64,000 nucleotides of DNA from Maribacter hydrothermalis (GCF_001913155.1 NZ_CP018760.1:2232001-2296000), one strand, 5' to 3'. Counted from the first letter of the stretch, positions 35,251 to 46,115 are shown. The notes: generated from the sequence alone by a model not told the origin. A program made the numbers and translations.

Positions 35251-35640
35251 ATGAATTTAAATCAGGTAACAATTCCGTCTATTGATTTGACAAAATCAAT
35301 TCCGTTTTACGAAAAGTTAGGAATGCAATTAATTGTAAAAGCGTTACCTAATTACGCAAGGTTTCAATGTCCAGACGGAGGTTCAACATTCTCTATTCAT
35401 CAAACTAATAATTTGCCAAAAGGAGAAGGCATTTATGTTTATTTTGAATGTATGGACTTAGATAATTTTGTTGTTGAGCTTAAGGAAAAAGGAATTGAAT
35501 TTGAGCAAGATCCTACGGACCAAACATGGTTATGGCGAGAAGCAAGATTAAAAGATGTTGATGGAAATCAACTTATTTTGTATTATGGTAGTGAGAATAG
35601 ATTAAATCCGCCATGGCGTATAAATAGTGATAGTATTTAA
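35251..35640 (+). CDS. VOC (glyoxalase/bleomycin-resistance) family protein
   Basis: 129 aa with two beta-alpha-beta-beta-beta modules (LNQVTIPSIDLTKSIPFYEKLGMQL; ARLKDVDGNQLILYYGSENRLNPPWRI). In this operon one expects a methylmalonyl-CoA epimerase, also a VOC fold, but its usual signature is not obvious, so I only assign the superfamily. It ends 12 nt before the mutase small subunit. Confidence 0.85.
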   Translation: MNLNQVTIPSIDLTKSIPFYEKLGMQLIVKALPNYARFQCPDGGSTFSIHQTNNLPKGEGIYVYFECMDLDNFVVELKEKGIEFEQDPTDQTWLWREARLKDVDGNQLILYYGSENRLNPPWRINSDSI

Positions 35641-35652
35641 ATAAGTTAAAAA

Positions 35653-37023
35653 ATGAGTAATATTCCTTTGTTTAATGAGTTTTCGGCTGTTTCTGCAAAG
35701 GAATGGAAACAAAAAATTCAGTACGACTTAAAAGGTGCAGATTATAATGAAACCCTAGTTTGGGAATCTCCAGAGGGGATTAAAGTAAAACCTTTCTATC
35801 ATTCAGATGATGCTGTTCCAACTCCAAAAAACTTAACAAGTAAGTCCATTTGGAAAGTTGGTCAATTTATCTACGCGGGTAATGCTACTCTAGCAAATGA
35901 AAAGGCTTTAAAAGCACTTAAGAGAGGGGTAGAGAGTTTGTCATTTACGATTCCTTCTGAAGAAATAGATATTTCTAAGCTATTAAAAAACATAGCAATA
36001 AATAGTATTCCCGTTTATTTGAACATGGAGTTTTTATCACAAACTTATGTTCAATCTATTTTTGAATTAATAGGCCCGGATAATGAGAATATTCATTTAA
36101 ATGTTGATGTTATTGGGCACTTATCTAAAACTGGAAACTGGTTCTCGAATCTAGCAAAGGATATTTCTACCCAAGAAAACATATTAAATGGTAAGTTTAA
36201 AAATGTGTTAAGTGTAGATTCTTCTTTGTATCAAAATGCGGGTGCGGACATGGTGCAACAATTAGCATATTCCTTAGCCCATGCAAATGAATATTTAAAT
36301 CTATTTTTCAAGAAAGAAAAGCAAGTATTCAATATTACCTTTAAAGTATCCGTTGGGACTAATTACTTTTTTGAAATTGCTAAAATAAGAGCGCTACGGT
36401 TATTGTGGAAAACAGTAGCAGCGGAATATAACGTAGCTACAGATTGTCATATTATAGCAACTCCTACCAAAAGAAATAAAACGCTATACGACTACAACAC
36501 TAATATGCTACGTACTACAACAGAATGTATGGTAGCAGTTTTAGGCGGAGCAGATACAATTGTTAATTTACCTTATGATGCCATTTATCATAAAGACAAT
36601 GAATTTGGAGAACGAATTGCTATAAATCAACTTTTGTTGTTGAAAAACGAGAGCTATTTCGATAAAGTAGAAAACCCTGCTGATGGCGCCTATTACATTG
36701 AAAGTATTACAAATCAATTAACAGAAAAAGCACTGTTATTATTTAAATCAATTGAAAATGGTGGTGGGTTTTTAAAGCAACTCAAAGAAAATACCATTCA
36801 AAGAAAAATACAGGAGAGTGCTGAAAAAGAAATGTTACGATTTAAAGAAGGGCGAGAAGTTTTAGTAGGCACTAACAAGTATGTAAATGAAACCGACTTA
36901 ATGAAGGATAATCTTGAATTATATCCTTTTTTAAAAACCAAGACTAGAAAAACATTAATACAACCTATTCTAGAAAAACGCTTAGCTGAAGATGTTGAAC
37001 AAAAAAGATTGGATGATGAGTAG
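35653..37023 (+). CDS. mutA: Methylmalonyl-CoA mutase, small subunit
   Basis: 456 aa. TIM-barrel mutase domain ([66 protein letters not shown]) without a B12-binding domain, as expected for the non-catalytic small chain of the heterodimer. Its stop overlaps the start region of the large-subunit gene, implying coupled translation. It supports conversion of methylmalonyl-CoA to succinyl-CoA. Confidence 0.93.
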   Translation: MSNIPLFNEFSAVSAKEWKQKIQYDLKGADYNETLVWESPEGIKVKPFYHSDDAVPTPKNLTSKSIWKVGQFIYAGNATLANEKALKALKRGVESLSFTIPSEEIDISKLLKNIAINSIPVYLNMEFLSQTYVQSIFELIGPDNENIHLNVDVIGHLSKTGNWFSNLAKDISTQENILNGKFKNVLSVDSSLYQNAGADMVQQLAYSLAHANEYLNLFFKKEKQVFNITFKVSVGTNYFFEIAKIRALRLLWKTVAAEYNVATDCHIIATPTKRNKTLYDYNTNMLRTTTECMVAVLGGADTIVNLPYDAIYHKDNEFGERIAINQLLLLKNESYFDKVENPADGAYYIESITNQLTEKALLLFKSIENGGGFLKQLKENTIQRKIQESAEKEMLRFKEGREVLVGTNKYVNETDLMKDNLELYPFLKTKTRKTLIQPILEKRLAEDVEQKRLDDE

Positions 37024-39190
37024 GAAAGATTTAAGTCATATTACCTTGAGTACGGATGGTGATTCTAAAATAATCGGGGTCACTGAGCGTAGCCGAAGTG
37101 AGGCCTATGAAAATGCGGAGAAAATCATTTTGAAATCTGCTTTTTCAAAAGAGGATATAAAAGAAATAGAACACCTAAATTTTGCTGCGGGTATACCGCC
37201 ATTTCTTCGTGGGCCTTATTCCACAATGTATGTTCGCAGACCTTGGACTATTCGCCAATACGCTGGTTTTTCTACAGCAGAAGAGAGTAACGCATTTTAC
37301 CGCAGGAATTTAAAAGGTGGTCAAAAAGGACTTTCGGTAGCTTTTGATTTGCCAACCCACCGTGGTTATGATAGTGACCATGAACGAGTAATTGGTGATG
37401 TTGGTAAGGCTGGTGTGGCCATCGATTCCGTTGAGGATATGAAGATTTTGTTTGATGGAATTCCGTTAGATAAGATGTCCGTTTCAATGACTATGAATGG
37501 TGCTGTTTTACCAATTATGGCATTTTATATAGTGGCTGCAGAGGAGCAAGGGGTTGATAAAGCATTACTTGCAGGAACCATACAGAACGATATTCTTAAG
37601 GAGTTTATGGTGCGTAATACCTATATCTATCCACCAAAACCATCTATGCAATTGGTGGCTGATATTTTTGAATATACAAGTCAGTTAATGCCAAAATTCA
37701 ATAGCATTAGTATTTCTGGGTACCACATGCATGAAGCCGGTGCTTCCGCGGATATTGAATTGGCATATACGCTTGCAGACGGATTAGAATATATTAAAAC
37801 CGGACTAAAAGCGGGTTTAAAGATTGATGATTTTGCTCCGCGATTATCTTTTTTCTGGGGTATAGGGATGAATCATTTTATGGAGATTGCCAAAATGAGA
37901 GCGGCAAGAATGTTGTGGGCAAAATTGGTGAAGCAATTTAACCCCAAGTCGGAAAAATCGCTGGCCTTACGTACGCATTGCCAAACTAGTGGTTGGAGTT
38001 TAACAGAGCAAGACCCATTTAATAATGTTGCTAGAACTACTATTGAAGCTACTGCTGCCATTTTAGGTGGTACACAAAGTTTACATACAAATGCATTGGA
38101 TGAAGCTATTGCGTTGCCTACAGATTTCTCTGCCAGGATAGCTCGTGAAACTCAAATTTTTTTACAAGAAGAAACGAAGATTACTAAAACTGTTGACCCT
38201 TGGGCAGGCAGCTATTATGTAGAATACCTAACCGATGAGTTGGTAAAAAAGGCTTGGGTCTTAATGGAAGAAGTAGAAGAGCTTGGGGGCATGACAAAAG
38301 CTATAGAAGCAGGAATTCCTAAACTGCGCATAGAACAAGCAGCTGCTCGTAAACAGGCTCGTATTGATAGTGTAAATGATGTCATAGTTGGTGTTAATAA
38401 GTTTCAGTTAAAAGAAGAAGACGATCTGCAGATTCTAGAAGTTGACAACCAAGAAGTGCGTAGACAGCAATTAGTGCGCTTAGCTTCTATAAAAAATACA
38501 AGAGATGAGAATGCTGTGAATAATGCTTTAATAGAATTAAAAGAGGCAGCTAAGCTAAAAATGGCGGATAATGACCAAAATTTACCTGCAGATAAAAATT
38601 TGCTTGCATTGGCTGTAAATGCAGCTCGCGTTCGTGCTACTTTGGGTGAAATAAGCGCTGCATTAGAATCGGTTTTTGGTCGCCATAAAGCAGTAATTAA
38701 TTCTTTTTCTGGGGTGTATTCTAAAGAAATTAAAGATGATAAAAGCTTTTTAAAAGCAAAAGTATTATGTGATCAATTTGCAGAGCAAGATGGTCGTAGA
38801 CCTCGTATTATGATTGCTAAAATGGGTCAAGATGGGCATGATAGAGGAGCTAAGGTTGTTGCTACTGGTTATGCTGATTTAGGTTTTGATGTTGATATTG
38901 GACCTTTATTTCAAACTCCTGAAGAATCAGCAAAGCAGGCAGTTGAAAATGATGTGCATATTTTAGGTGTTTCATCTCTTGCGGCAGGGCACAAGACATT
39001 AGTGCCCGCAGTAATTAAAGAATTAAAAAAATACGGTAGAGAAGATATTATGGTTATTGTTGGTGGCGTAATACCTAAGCAAGATTATCAATTTCTATAT
39101 GATGCTGGTGCCACTGCTGTTTTTGGCCCTGGGACCAAAATTAGTGATGCCGCAATTCAATTGTTAGCTATTCTTATTGAAAAAGAATAG
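37016..39190 (+). CDS. mutB: Methylmalonyl-CoA mutase, large subunit
   Basis: 725 aa from the ATG at 37016; the ATG at 37013 is equally possible and 36992 is unlikely. Barrel motifs include [27 protein letters not shown] and [12 protein letters not shown]. The C-terminal B12 domain has the base-off/His-on motif DGHDRG with the cobalt ligand at His 609. It isomerises methylmalonyl-CoA to succinyl-CoA with adenosylcobalamin. A palindromic repeat contributes VTERSRSEA near residue 22. Last gene of the operon. Confidence 0.97.
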   Translation: MSRKDLSHITLSTDGDSKIIGVTERSRSEAYENAEKIILKSAFSKEDIKEIEHLNFAAGIPPFLRGPYSTMYVRRPWTIRQYAGFSTAEESNAFYRRNLKGGQKGLSVAFDLPTHRGYDSDHERVIGDVGKAGVAIDSVEDMKILFDGIPLDKMSVSMTMNGAVLPIMAFYIVAAEEQGVDKALLAGTIQNDILKEFMVRNTYIYPPKPSMQLVADIFEYTSQLMPKFNSISISGYHMHEAGASADIELAYTLADGLEYIKTGLKAGLKIDDFAPRLSFFWGIGMNHFMEIAKMRAARMLWAKLVKQFNPKSEKSLALRTHCQTSGWSLTEQDPFNNVARTTIEATAAILGGTQSLHTNALDEAIALPTDFSARIARETQIFLQEETKITKTVDPWAGSYYVEYLTDELVKKAWVLMEEVEELGGMTKAIEAGIPKLRIEQAAARKQARIDSVNDVIVGVNKFQLKEEDDLQILEVDNQEVRRQQLVRLASIKNTRDENAVNNALIELKEAAKLKMADNDQNLPADKNLLALAVNAARVRATLGEISAALESVFGRHKAVINSFSGVYSKEIKDDKSFLKAKVLCDQFAEQDGRRPRIMIAKMGQDGHDRGAKVVATGYADLGFDVDIGPLFQTPEESAKQAVENDVHILGVSSLAAGHKTLVPAVIKELKKYGREDIMVIVGGVIPKQDYQFLYDAGATAVFGPGTKISDAAIQLLAILIEKE
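37080..37101. repeat. REP-like palindrome within mutB
   Basis: The core TCACT...AGTGA surrounds GAGCGTAGCCGA. It resembles the widespread TCACTGAGCG..CGAAGTGA palindromic repeat of Bacteroidota, here translated in frame (VTERSRSEA) in the N-terminal linker. Confidence 0.6.
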
Positions 39191-39902
39191 CTGACAATAA
39201 GAAGCTTGTTATTTTTCATCTTCTTGCTGGGTCTATTTTAGATATTTCAAACAATATTTATTGAACGATAAATTTCCAATGGATGGGCTTACCAATGGGG
39301 GTTACTTCTATGATAAAGAGTTGATTAGAAAGATAAGAATTTATTAAAATATTTGTAGAAATTTGGTTGTTGAGCATATGTATGGTTTAAGTATTACCAT
39401 GCTGTTTATTCATATCCGAAATTATTAGAATTAAATTGCTCAGCAATTGATAACTACCACATGGTCAGTCTTTAAAATCGAAAAATATTCTAAAAATTCT
39501 GTTTTTAATTAAGAAGCTTAGAAAGAAAAAAGAATAGTTTTTTATATAAAATTTGTAAATAAAAATTAAAGTTGAATAAGATGTGACTACCATGAAGAAA
39601 CAGTTTTGAATAATAAAGGTGCAAACCAAATCTCTTGTTCAGATAAAGGCCATCAATTAAGTAAATACCCAAAGTTTATTGTGTTTGTATGCTAATTGGC
39701 TTTTAAATTTTAAATGAAGGTTTTAAAGTAAAAAGACTCATTTTTTAAACTGTAAAGAATTGTCTGTTTTATTTTATAAAATCTATTTTTATATACTATA
39801 ATTCTCAAAACGAAAGTTCTTTTGTGTTTATCATTTTGTAGATAGGTAAACATCAGTTTTTTATTACTATTTTTAACATATATTCTTGTTAAAAATCGGA
39901 AA
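39191..39902. other. 712-nt intergenic region without recognisable genes
   Basis: Very AT-rich, with stop codons in all frames. I see no tRNA, strong hairpin or consensus promoter, apart from what must drive the sensor kinase. It may hold a small RNA or degenerate gene that is not recognisable by eye. Confidence 0.5.
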
Positions 39903-42200
39903 TTGACTACACGTAAAAAAGATACTGAGCTACAAGAAATACATCATCAAATATTTATTGAGCAGGCACCTACGGCAATAGCTATGCTAAATACGGACAT
40001 GGTTTATTTAGCAGCATCCCAACGATGGTTAAAAGACTTTAAATTAGTGGATGAGAAAATAGTTGGCCGGTCTCATTATGATATTTTTCCGGAGATAGGG
40101 GACGATTGGAAAGCTAAACATCAACTATGTTTAAATGGCGCTATAGATGTTTGTGATGAAGCTCCTTTTTATCGTAAAGATGGCTCAATACAATGGATTT
40201 ATTGGGACGTTCGGCCATGGTATAACTCCAATGGTGAAATTGGTGGTTTGCTCATGCATACAGGAGATATTACTATACAAAAAGAAAAGGAACTCGAGAA
40301 AAAACGTTTTGAATCTATCTTAAAAGATACTAGTGAAATTGCTCGTATAGGAACTTGGGAAGTTGAATTAGGGAACAATGATGTAATCTGGAGTCAAATA
40401 ATCTATGATATTCATGAAGTACCTGCGGATTACAAACCAACTTTAGATAGTACTTTGGAGTTTTGTGAAAATGATAAAAGTAGAAAACTGGTTGAAAATG
40501 CTCTAAATGATATTATTGTAAATGGAAATGAGGTTAATTTTGAGTATGAAATTAGGACTGCCAAAGGAAATCTAAGGTTCCTTAAAGTAATTGGTAAAAT
40601 AGAATATGTTGATGGTATTGCTTCTAGATTGTTTGGTATATTACAAGATGTTACTTCATTGAAACATTCTGAACAACGCTTAAATAAAGCGCATGCTGAA
40701 CTAGAGGCAATTTTTAATTCTAAATATACCGCTATTATTACTACGGGTAAGGACGGAATAATTAATAGGTTTAACAGTGGTGCAGAACAATTATTAGGAT
40801 ATACCGCCAAAGAAATGGTCGGATTAAAAAAACCTAGTGTTTATTTACTGGAAGACGAATTAGAACAGTTTAAAACAGATATGATTTTAGAATTTGCTAA
40901 AGATTCTACAGATAGCAATTTCAACTATAGAAACGAGAATGTTAATGATACAAGACAATGGACCTTTGTAAGAAAAAACGGAACCACATTTCCCGTATTA
41001 TCAACCATAACGGCCGTTAATGATAAAAAAGGTTTAAATGAAGGCTTTATTGCGGTTGCTACCGATATTTCAAAAATTAAGGAGGTAAAAAATGAATTGC
41101 GCAGAAAAAACGATTTATTAATTTTAGCCGAGCAAATTAGTTTAATGGGACATTGGCAGTGGAATACTGTTTTAGACCATGTAAAGTGGTCCCAAAACCT
41201 CTATACCTTAGTTGAATTGGACGAAAATTTTATTGATTTAAAATTTGACACGTATTTTGGGTTTGTACATCCAGAAGACAAAGAGATAGTAACTACTTAT
41301 TTCAATAAAGCTGCAAGTGATAAAAAGTTCTATAATTTTGTACACCGAATTATAACTACAAGCGGAGTTGTTAAAACAATTCAATTAATGGGTAAAGTCA
41401 TTACCAATGAAAGTGATGAAATTGTTGAAATGATTGGAACGGCGCAAGATGTAACCGAAGCTAAAAAAGCAGAGCAAAAGCTCATAGAAGCAAAGGAAGA
41501 ATTAGAAATTATAGCTCATAAATTATCGCATCAAAATAAACAACTTGCAGATTTTACACACATCACTTCTCATAATTTAAGGGCGCCTGTAGCAAATCTT
41601 AATTCATTATTGGAGATTTACAACTTATCAGAAAATGAAAAAGAACGACTAGATATCTTCGATAAATTTGAAACCGTTACACACCATCTCTCATTCACAT
41701 TAAACACCTTAATTGAAGCATTAAAAACTAAGATTAGTGATTCTGAAGAAGACCTTGAAGATATAGATTTTAAACAAGTACTTCAAAATACGAACGAAAT
41801 TCTAAGTGGTGTAATTTTGGAGTCGGGAGCTATAATTAACAGCGATTTTACACAGGTACGCAGTATCTCCTATAATAGAATTTATTTGGATAGTATTTTT
41901 CTGAATTTAATAGGGAATGCCATTAAGTATAAATCAGAAGATAGAATACCAGAAATATTTATAACTTCAAAATTAGAAGATGGTAAAATTACCCTTACTT
42001 TCAAGGATAATGGACTAGGTATTGACTTAGACAGACACAGACATAAGTTATTTGGTCTAAATAAGGTTTTTCATAGACACCCAGACGCAAAAGGGGTGGG
42101 TCTATTTTTGACAAGAACTCAAGTAGAAGCAATGGGTGGCACTATCTCAGCCACCAGCCAAGTTGATAAGGGTACAATTTTTACAATAAACTTTAATTAA
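39903..42200 (+). CDS. Soluble multi-PAS sensor histidine kinase
   Basis: 765 aa with no signal or membrane helix, so cytoplasmic sensing. Four PAS domains (about 17-125, 140-255, 260-395, 405-520), a coiled coil, a HisKA-type dimerisation domain with H557 (THITSHNLRAPVANL) and a HATPase (GNAIKYKSED, DNGLGID, GVGLFLTRT). The start is TTG at 39903; no suitable ATG exists before the first PAS. It phosphorylates, most simply, the receiver protein encoded 7 nt downstream. Confidence 0.92.
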   Translation: MTTRKKDTELQEIHHQIFIEQAPTAIAMLNTDMVYLAASQRWLKDFKLVDEKIVGRSHYDIFPEIGDDWKAKHQLCLNGAIDVCDEAPFYRKDGSIQWIYWDVRPWYNSNGEIGGLLMHTGDITIQKEKELEKKRFESILKDTSEIARIGTWEVELGNNDVIWSQIIYDIHEVPADYKPTLDSTLEFCENDKSRKLVENALNDIIVNGNEVNFEYEIRTAKGNLRFLKVIGKIEYVDGIASRLFGILQDVTSLKHSEQRLNKAHAELEAIFNSKYTAIITTGKDGIINRFNSGAEQLLGYTAKEMVGLKKPSVYLLEDELEQFKTDMILEFAKDSTDSNFNYRNENVNDTRQWTFVRKNGTTFPVLSTITAVNDKKGLNEGFIAVATDISKIKEVKNELRRKNDLLILAEQISLMGHWQWNTVLDHVKWSQNLYTLVELDENFIDLKFDTYFGFVHPEDKEIVTTYFNKAASDKKFYNFVHRIITTSGVVKTIQLMGKVITNESDEIVEMIGTAQDVTEAKKAEQKLIEAKEELEIIAHKLSHQNKQLADFTHITSHNLRAPVANLNSLLEIYNLSENEKERLDIFDKFETVTHHLSFTLNTLIEALKTKISDSEEDLEDIDFKQVLQNTNEILSGVILESGAIINSDFTQVRSISYNRIYLDSIFLNLIGNAIKYKSEDRIPEIFITSKLEDGKITLTFKDNGLGIDLDRHRHKLFGLNKVFHRHPDAKGVGLFLTRTQVEAMGGTISATSQVDKGTIFTINFN

Positions 42201-42207
42201 GCTTACT

Positions 42208-42621
42208 ATGGATAATATATTAAAAACGTGTATTGTTGATGATGATTCTATTTATAGATTTACTATGGTCAAAACACTTGAGTCAACTAAATTTCCTATG
42301 GATATAATGGTCTTTTCTGATGGAGAGGAGGCTATTAATTTTATGTTAGATAATATTGATGAAAATTCAAAATACCCTGATGTAATTTTTCTAGATATTG
42401 ATATGCCTATTATGGACGGCTTTCAATTTATGGAAGAATACATAAAAATAAAGCCAAGAGTTGGAAAAAAAATTACCATTTACATGGTTTCGTCTTCTTT
42501 GGATCCAGTAGATATTGAAAGAGCCAATAATATTAGTGCAATTTCCGATTATATTGTAAAGCCTATTGGAGTAGGGAGGTTAAAAAAGATTATTGAAGAA
42601 TTATTAGAGGAGCGAAAATAA
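42208..42621 (+). CDS. Stand-alone receiver-domain response regulator
   Basis: 137 aa, receiver only. Acidic pocket D11-D12-D13, phospho-acceptor D63 (IFLDIDMPIMDGF), conserved Lys in DYIVKPIG. No output domain, so it acts by protein contact or as a phosphorelay shuttle. It follows the PAS kinase by 7 nt and is surely its partner in transcription. Confidence 0.92.
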   Translation: MDNILKTCIVDDDSIYRFTMVKTLESTKFPMDIMVFSDGEEAINFMLDNIDENSKYPDVIFLDIDMPIMDGFQFMEEYIKIKPRVGKKITIYMVSSSLDPVDIERANNISAISDYIVKPIGVGRLKKIIEELLEERK

Positions 42622-42712
42622 TTACGATATAGTACTATAGTTTTTGTTGGTGGTATAATGTTTTAAACTAGTATTCAATTGAATTGAGTTAAGCTAATCT
42701 ACTAAAGACCTC

Positions 42713-42720
42713 TATTTTTG
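42713..42720 (+). promoter_or_regulatory. -7 box TATTTTTG of the Pmp3 gene
   Basis: Matches TAnnTTTG 21 nt upstream of the ATG at 42742. Confidence 0.5.
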
Positions 42721-42741
42721 AGGGAACCAAAAAATTAGATT

Positions 42742-42894
42742 ATGTCTTTACTTACTATAATTTTAAATATTCTTTTACCGCCATTAGCTGTTTTTATGAA
42801 ACATGGTGTTGGTACTACACTCCTAATAAGTATATTATTGACTTTACTAGCTTGGTTGCCAGGAGTAATCCACGCTTTTATAGTTAATCAATAA
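42742..42894 (+). CDS. Pmp3/UPF0057 small membrane protein
   Basis: 50 aa, two hydrophobic helices joined by a short loop: NILLPPLAVFMKHG then LAWLPGVIHAFIV. This is the Pmp3/YqaE signature (LPPLAVF, LPGVIHA). Members are inner-membrane proteolipids linked to stress and membrane potential. It has its own -7 box and a strong terminator, so it is a monocistronic gene between the receiver and the lipoprotein. Confidence 0.9.
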   Translation: MSLLTIILNILLPPLAVFMKHGVGTTLLISILLTLLAWLPGVIHAFIVNQ

Positions 42895-42939
42895 CGATTA
42901 TCTTAGATAAAATTTAAATTAGAATATTTTTTAACTAAT

Positions 42940-42990
42940 AATCTGAATAAATCCTCAATACACAATTGATGACTTATTCAGATTTTTTTT
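42940..42990 (+). terminator. Terminator of the Pmp3 gene
   Basis: An 11-bp perfect stem (AATCTGAATAA/TTATTCAGATT) with a 23-nt loop is followed by an uninterrupted T-run to 42990. Confidence 0.8.
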
Positions 42991-43149
42991 GTCTCTGCTT
43001 CTATTTCCATTAACTTCAAATTAAAATATTGCTTTTGACAAACCAATGTTTTCAGTAATAACTTTGAATCGTTAGTAGTATGTTCCTTTTTCGACCAACT
43101 ATTTTTAATTGAATATGTAGTTATAAACTAAACACTAATTTCGTAAATA

Positions 43150-43956
43150 ATGAACCAGGTAATTAAAATCGCTATCATTTTTCTGCTACTTGCGGTAGGG
43201 TGTAAAGAGCTAAATAAAGAAAACCAAAATGATGATTCAACGGGAAATTTAACACAAGAAAATCCCATGAATACGGCTGATACTATTGTCAAGGAAGCTA
43301 TTAAAGTACATGGCGGAACATTATATGACAGTGCAGCTTATCAATTTACGTTTCGCGAAAAAAAGTATTCTTTTGATAATAGAAATGGGAATCTCTATAC
43401 CGTAAGTTCAAAAGATAGTTTAGGAAATACGATTGTAGATATTTTACAGGGAAATAGTTTTGTTAGAACAGTAAATAATAACGCAGTAGAACTATCCAAA
43501 AAGGATGTATCGAAATATAGTGAAGCTTTAAACTCGGTTATTTATTTTGCTACATTACCTCATAAATTAAATGACAAAGCTGTAATAAAGGAAAGCGTTG
43601 GGGAAGCGATCATTAAAGGGGAAGATTATGATATTATAAAGGTTACTTTTAATAAAATTGGTGGTGGTAAAGACCATGATGATGTTTTTATGTATTGGAT
43701 AAATAAAAAATCTCATTATATAAATTACTTGGCCTATAGCTATAGTGTAAATGAAGGCGGTGTTCGTTTTAGAAGTGCCTATAACCCAAGAACTATAGAT
43801 GGTATTCGTTTTCAAGATTATATTAATTGGGAGGCTCCAATTGGAACGCCATTAAAGGACTTGCCGGCAATGTTCGAGAAAGAACAATTAAAAGAACTAT
43901 CAAGAATTGAAACAGAAGAAGTTCAAAATTTAAATTCCGGGAGTTCAGTAGAATAG
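43150..43956 (+). CDS. DUF6503-like lipoprotein
   Basis: 268 aa. Lipobox LLLAVGCK (Cys18). The mature domain starts with a KEAIKVHGG motif and is a curved beta-sheet resembling LolA/DUF6503 proteins (YDSAAYQFTFREKKYSF). These are periplasmic or surface proteins of unknown function. Monocistronic. Confidence 0.75.
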   Translation: MNQVIKIAIIFLLLAVGCKELNKENQNDDSTGNLTQENPMNTADTIVKEAIKVHGGTLYDSAAYQFTFREKKYSFDNRNGNLYTVSSKDSLGNTIVDILQGNSFVRTVNNNAVELSKKDVSKYSEALNSVIYFATLPHKLNDKAVIKESVGEAIIKGEDYDIIKVTFNKIGGGKDHDDVFMYWINKKSHYINYLAYSYSVNEGGVRFRSAYNPRTIDGIRFQDYINWEAPIGTPLKDLPAMFEKEQLKELSRIETEEVQNLNSGSSVE

Positions 43957-44104
43957 ATAGCTTTACAAGAGCTTATTTAAACGATATTGATATATTAAAG
44001 GGAATACTATTTATTTAATGTACATATTGTCTTAGTAATTATTCCATATTTTTATTGTAATTGGCTAGTTTAAAATTCTTCATTAGTAATACTCAAGAGA
44101 AATC

Positions 44105-44560
44105 ATGGGAGTTAATGACATTAATAAAGCAAAAGAATTAACATACAAGTTTGCAATGCAAGAAGGCCGGCAACCTAGAATTATGATTACCGACTTAAGC
44201 GAAGTTGGTCAGGACAAAGATGTTAAAAAAAGAGGGTTAAAATTTGCAAATTTAGGTTTTGATGTAGATATATGTCCGCCTTCTCATAATCCTAGAGCTC
44301 TGGCTAAGCAAGCGGTAGAGAACGATGTTCATTATATTTGGTTTTCTTATAAATCAAGTAATAATATAGTCTTCGTATCTAAAATAGTAGAAGAGCTTAA
44401 TAGCTTCGAAAGAGGAGATATTGGTATTGCTATTGGTGGTGAAGTACAGCAAAAAGAATATGAGCTTTTAATAAAAGCAGGGGCAACTGTAATATTTGAA
44501 CAAAACTCAAAAATTAGTGATGCAGCCATTCATATGCTAGAACTGCTTTTGGATAAGTAA
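44105..44560 (+). CDS. Orphan B12-binding-domain-like protein lacking the cobalt ligand
   Basis: 151 aa, aligning end to end with the C-terminal B12 domain of the mutase large subunit in this window: both have [31 protein letters not shown], and a final KISDAAI. The motif D-x-H-x-x-G is replaced: V34 for Asp, Q36 for the cobalt-ligating His, D39 for Gly. Base-off cobalamin binding is therefore unlikely. It may be a mutase-domain duplication repurposed as a regulator or a structural partner. The frame is intact, so it is not an obvious pseudogene. Confidence 0.85.
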   Translation: MGVNDINKAKELTYKFAMQEGRQPRIMITDLSEVGQDKDVKKRGLKFANLGFDVDICPPSHNPRALAKQAVENDVHYIWFSYKSSNNIVFVSKIVEELNSFERGDIGIAIGGEVQQKEYELLIKAGATVIFEQNSKISDAAIHMLELLLDK

Positions 44561-44578
44561 TAAAATGGGTGTAGATTA

Positions 44579-44616
44579 AAAAAATGCCGAATAATATTAA
44601 TCATTCGGCATTTTTT
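44579..44616. terminator. Bidirectional terminator
   Basis: The stem AAAAAATGCCGAAT / ATTCGGCATTTTTT (loop about 10 nt) lies between the convergent B12-like gene and the MFS gene. Confidence 0.8.
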
Positions 44617-44632
44617 GTAACTAGTTTTTTTA

Positions 44633-45877
44633 TTATGCCGTAGCAACTTCTACTTCACTTTTTTTGTTTTTCAACCAAAAATAGAGAATGGTAAATAGTA
44701 CTATTAAAATTGCAGGGAATAGCACCATTGTCCCTAAAGTCTCTTGACCAGAAACCAATTCTAACTCATCGCCAGTTAAGCCCTGTGCCTCTGCAGCTGC
44801 TCTATCAGCATCAATCCATCCGCCAATAATAGGTTGAAAAATAGAGGTCGAAAACATACCAATTGCACCAATAATTGACATACCAAGGGCACCTGTTTTA
44901 GGAGTTTTAGTTGCCGCTAAGCCAATCATGTTGGGCCAAAAATAAGCGATACCTAATGCAAATATTACAGCTGCAACATAAGCCATTGCTCCTGTTTGGG
45001 TACTAAATAAATAGATTCCAATAGTTGCTAAAACGGCAGAACCTAAGAGCACACCTGTCTGGTCAAATTTTGCTACCATATTACCTCCAAAATATCTTGC
45101 AATAGCCATTAAACCAGCAGTTAAAGCTAAAATTAATGTTGGTTCAGCACCGCTTTTTGAAAGGATAAGTCCAACCCATTGGTTTGGTCCAAATTCAGAA
45201 ATAGCAGTAAGTGCCATACAAACTGCAATAAATAAAAATAACGGCGTAAACATTCCTTTTAAGTTTCCACTAATAGTAGCAGCCTCTTCAATTTTAGCTT
45301 TAGGCCAAGTTTGACCATAGAATAAATAAGCATAGATAACAGCTGGTATTAAAAGCAACCATACTTGGCTCTGACCAATAATACCGAAATCCGTCATAAA
45401 GCCAGATAATAAGCTTCCTACGGCAATACCGCCAGGAAACCACATATGAAACCGATTTAACATTGTACTCATTCTATTACCTTTGTATGCATCAGCAATC
45501 ATTGGGTTACAGGCAGCTTCGGTACAACCGTTACCAAGCCCTATAAGTAAGTTGGCCACTAATAGGCCCATATAACTTTCAGAAAAAATTAGTAATAAAA
45601 TACCAATAGCATGTGCAAAAAATGCAAATTGCATAATTACTTTTCCACCTACTTTATGATATATTAATCCTCCAATTACCATGGCAATTGGAAAACCTGC
45701 AAACCACATTGAAGTAATTAATCCGGCTTGACTTGCGCTTAATTCTAATTCTGTTTTAAGTTGGTCTAGAATACCTGCGGCAATCGCAAAAGAAAATGCG
45801 GTAGTAATTAAAGCGAAACAACTGGCATAAAATAGCCTATTCGCATTTACATTAGAATTTGTACTGGAACTTTCCAT
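44633..45877 (-). CDS. MFS transporter, sugar-type
   Basis: 414 aa with 12 predicted membrane helices. Helix 1-2 region, GLITSMWFAGFPIAMVIGGLIYHKVGG, and LIGLGNGCTEAACNPMIADAY resemble FucP/GlcP-type sugar symporters. A hydrophilic, acidic periplasmic loop occurs before the last helix (EAQGLTGDELELVSG). The substrate cannot be assigned; no sugar-metabolism genes adjoin it. Confidence 0.88.
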   Translation of the reverse strand: MESSSTNSNVNANRLFYASCFALITTAFSFAIAAGILDQLKTELELSASQAGLITSMWFAGFPIAMVIGGLIYHKVGGKVIMQFAFFAHAIGILLLIFSESYMGLLVANLLIGLGNGCTEAACNPMIADAYKGNRMSTMLNRFHMWFPGGIAVGSLLSGFMTDFGIIGQSQVWLLLIPAVIYAYLFYGQTWPKAKIEEAATISGNLKGMFTPLFLFIAVCMALTAISEFGPNQWVGLILSKSGAEPTLILALTAGLMAIARYFGGNMVAKFDQTGVLLGSAVLATIGIYLFSTQTGAMAYVAAVIFALGIAYFWPNMIGLAATKTPKTGALGMSIIGAIGMFSTSIFQPIIGGWIDADRAAAEAQGLTGDELELVSGQETLGTMVLFPAILIVLFTILYFWLKNKKSEVEVATA

Positions 45878-46115
45878 ATTTGTGTTGATTTAGTAGTTGT
45901 TTTGGTTAATTTGCTAAACTAATAAAAATGAAATTATAACAACACTTTTTTAGTAAAATGATACCTTAAGTACGACAGATTGCACAAAATATAGTTTTTA
46001 CCTAATTTTAATTGTTTTTTGTGTAATTCTATTTTGGGCTTTTTTACCCATATGGTGTTGATTATGAGGAATTAGATAACCTAGCGTATTAATTGCGAAA
46101 ACTAATTTAAAAGCT

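Noticed and set aside
37272..37487. Minus-strand frame inside mutB
   Set aside because: Antisense shadow of a conserved coding region.
39191..39902. Possible hidden gene in the 712-nt gap
   Set aside because: Stops in all frames and no recognisable motif on either strand.
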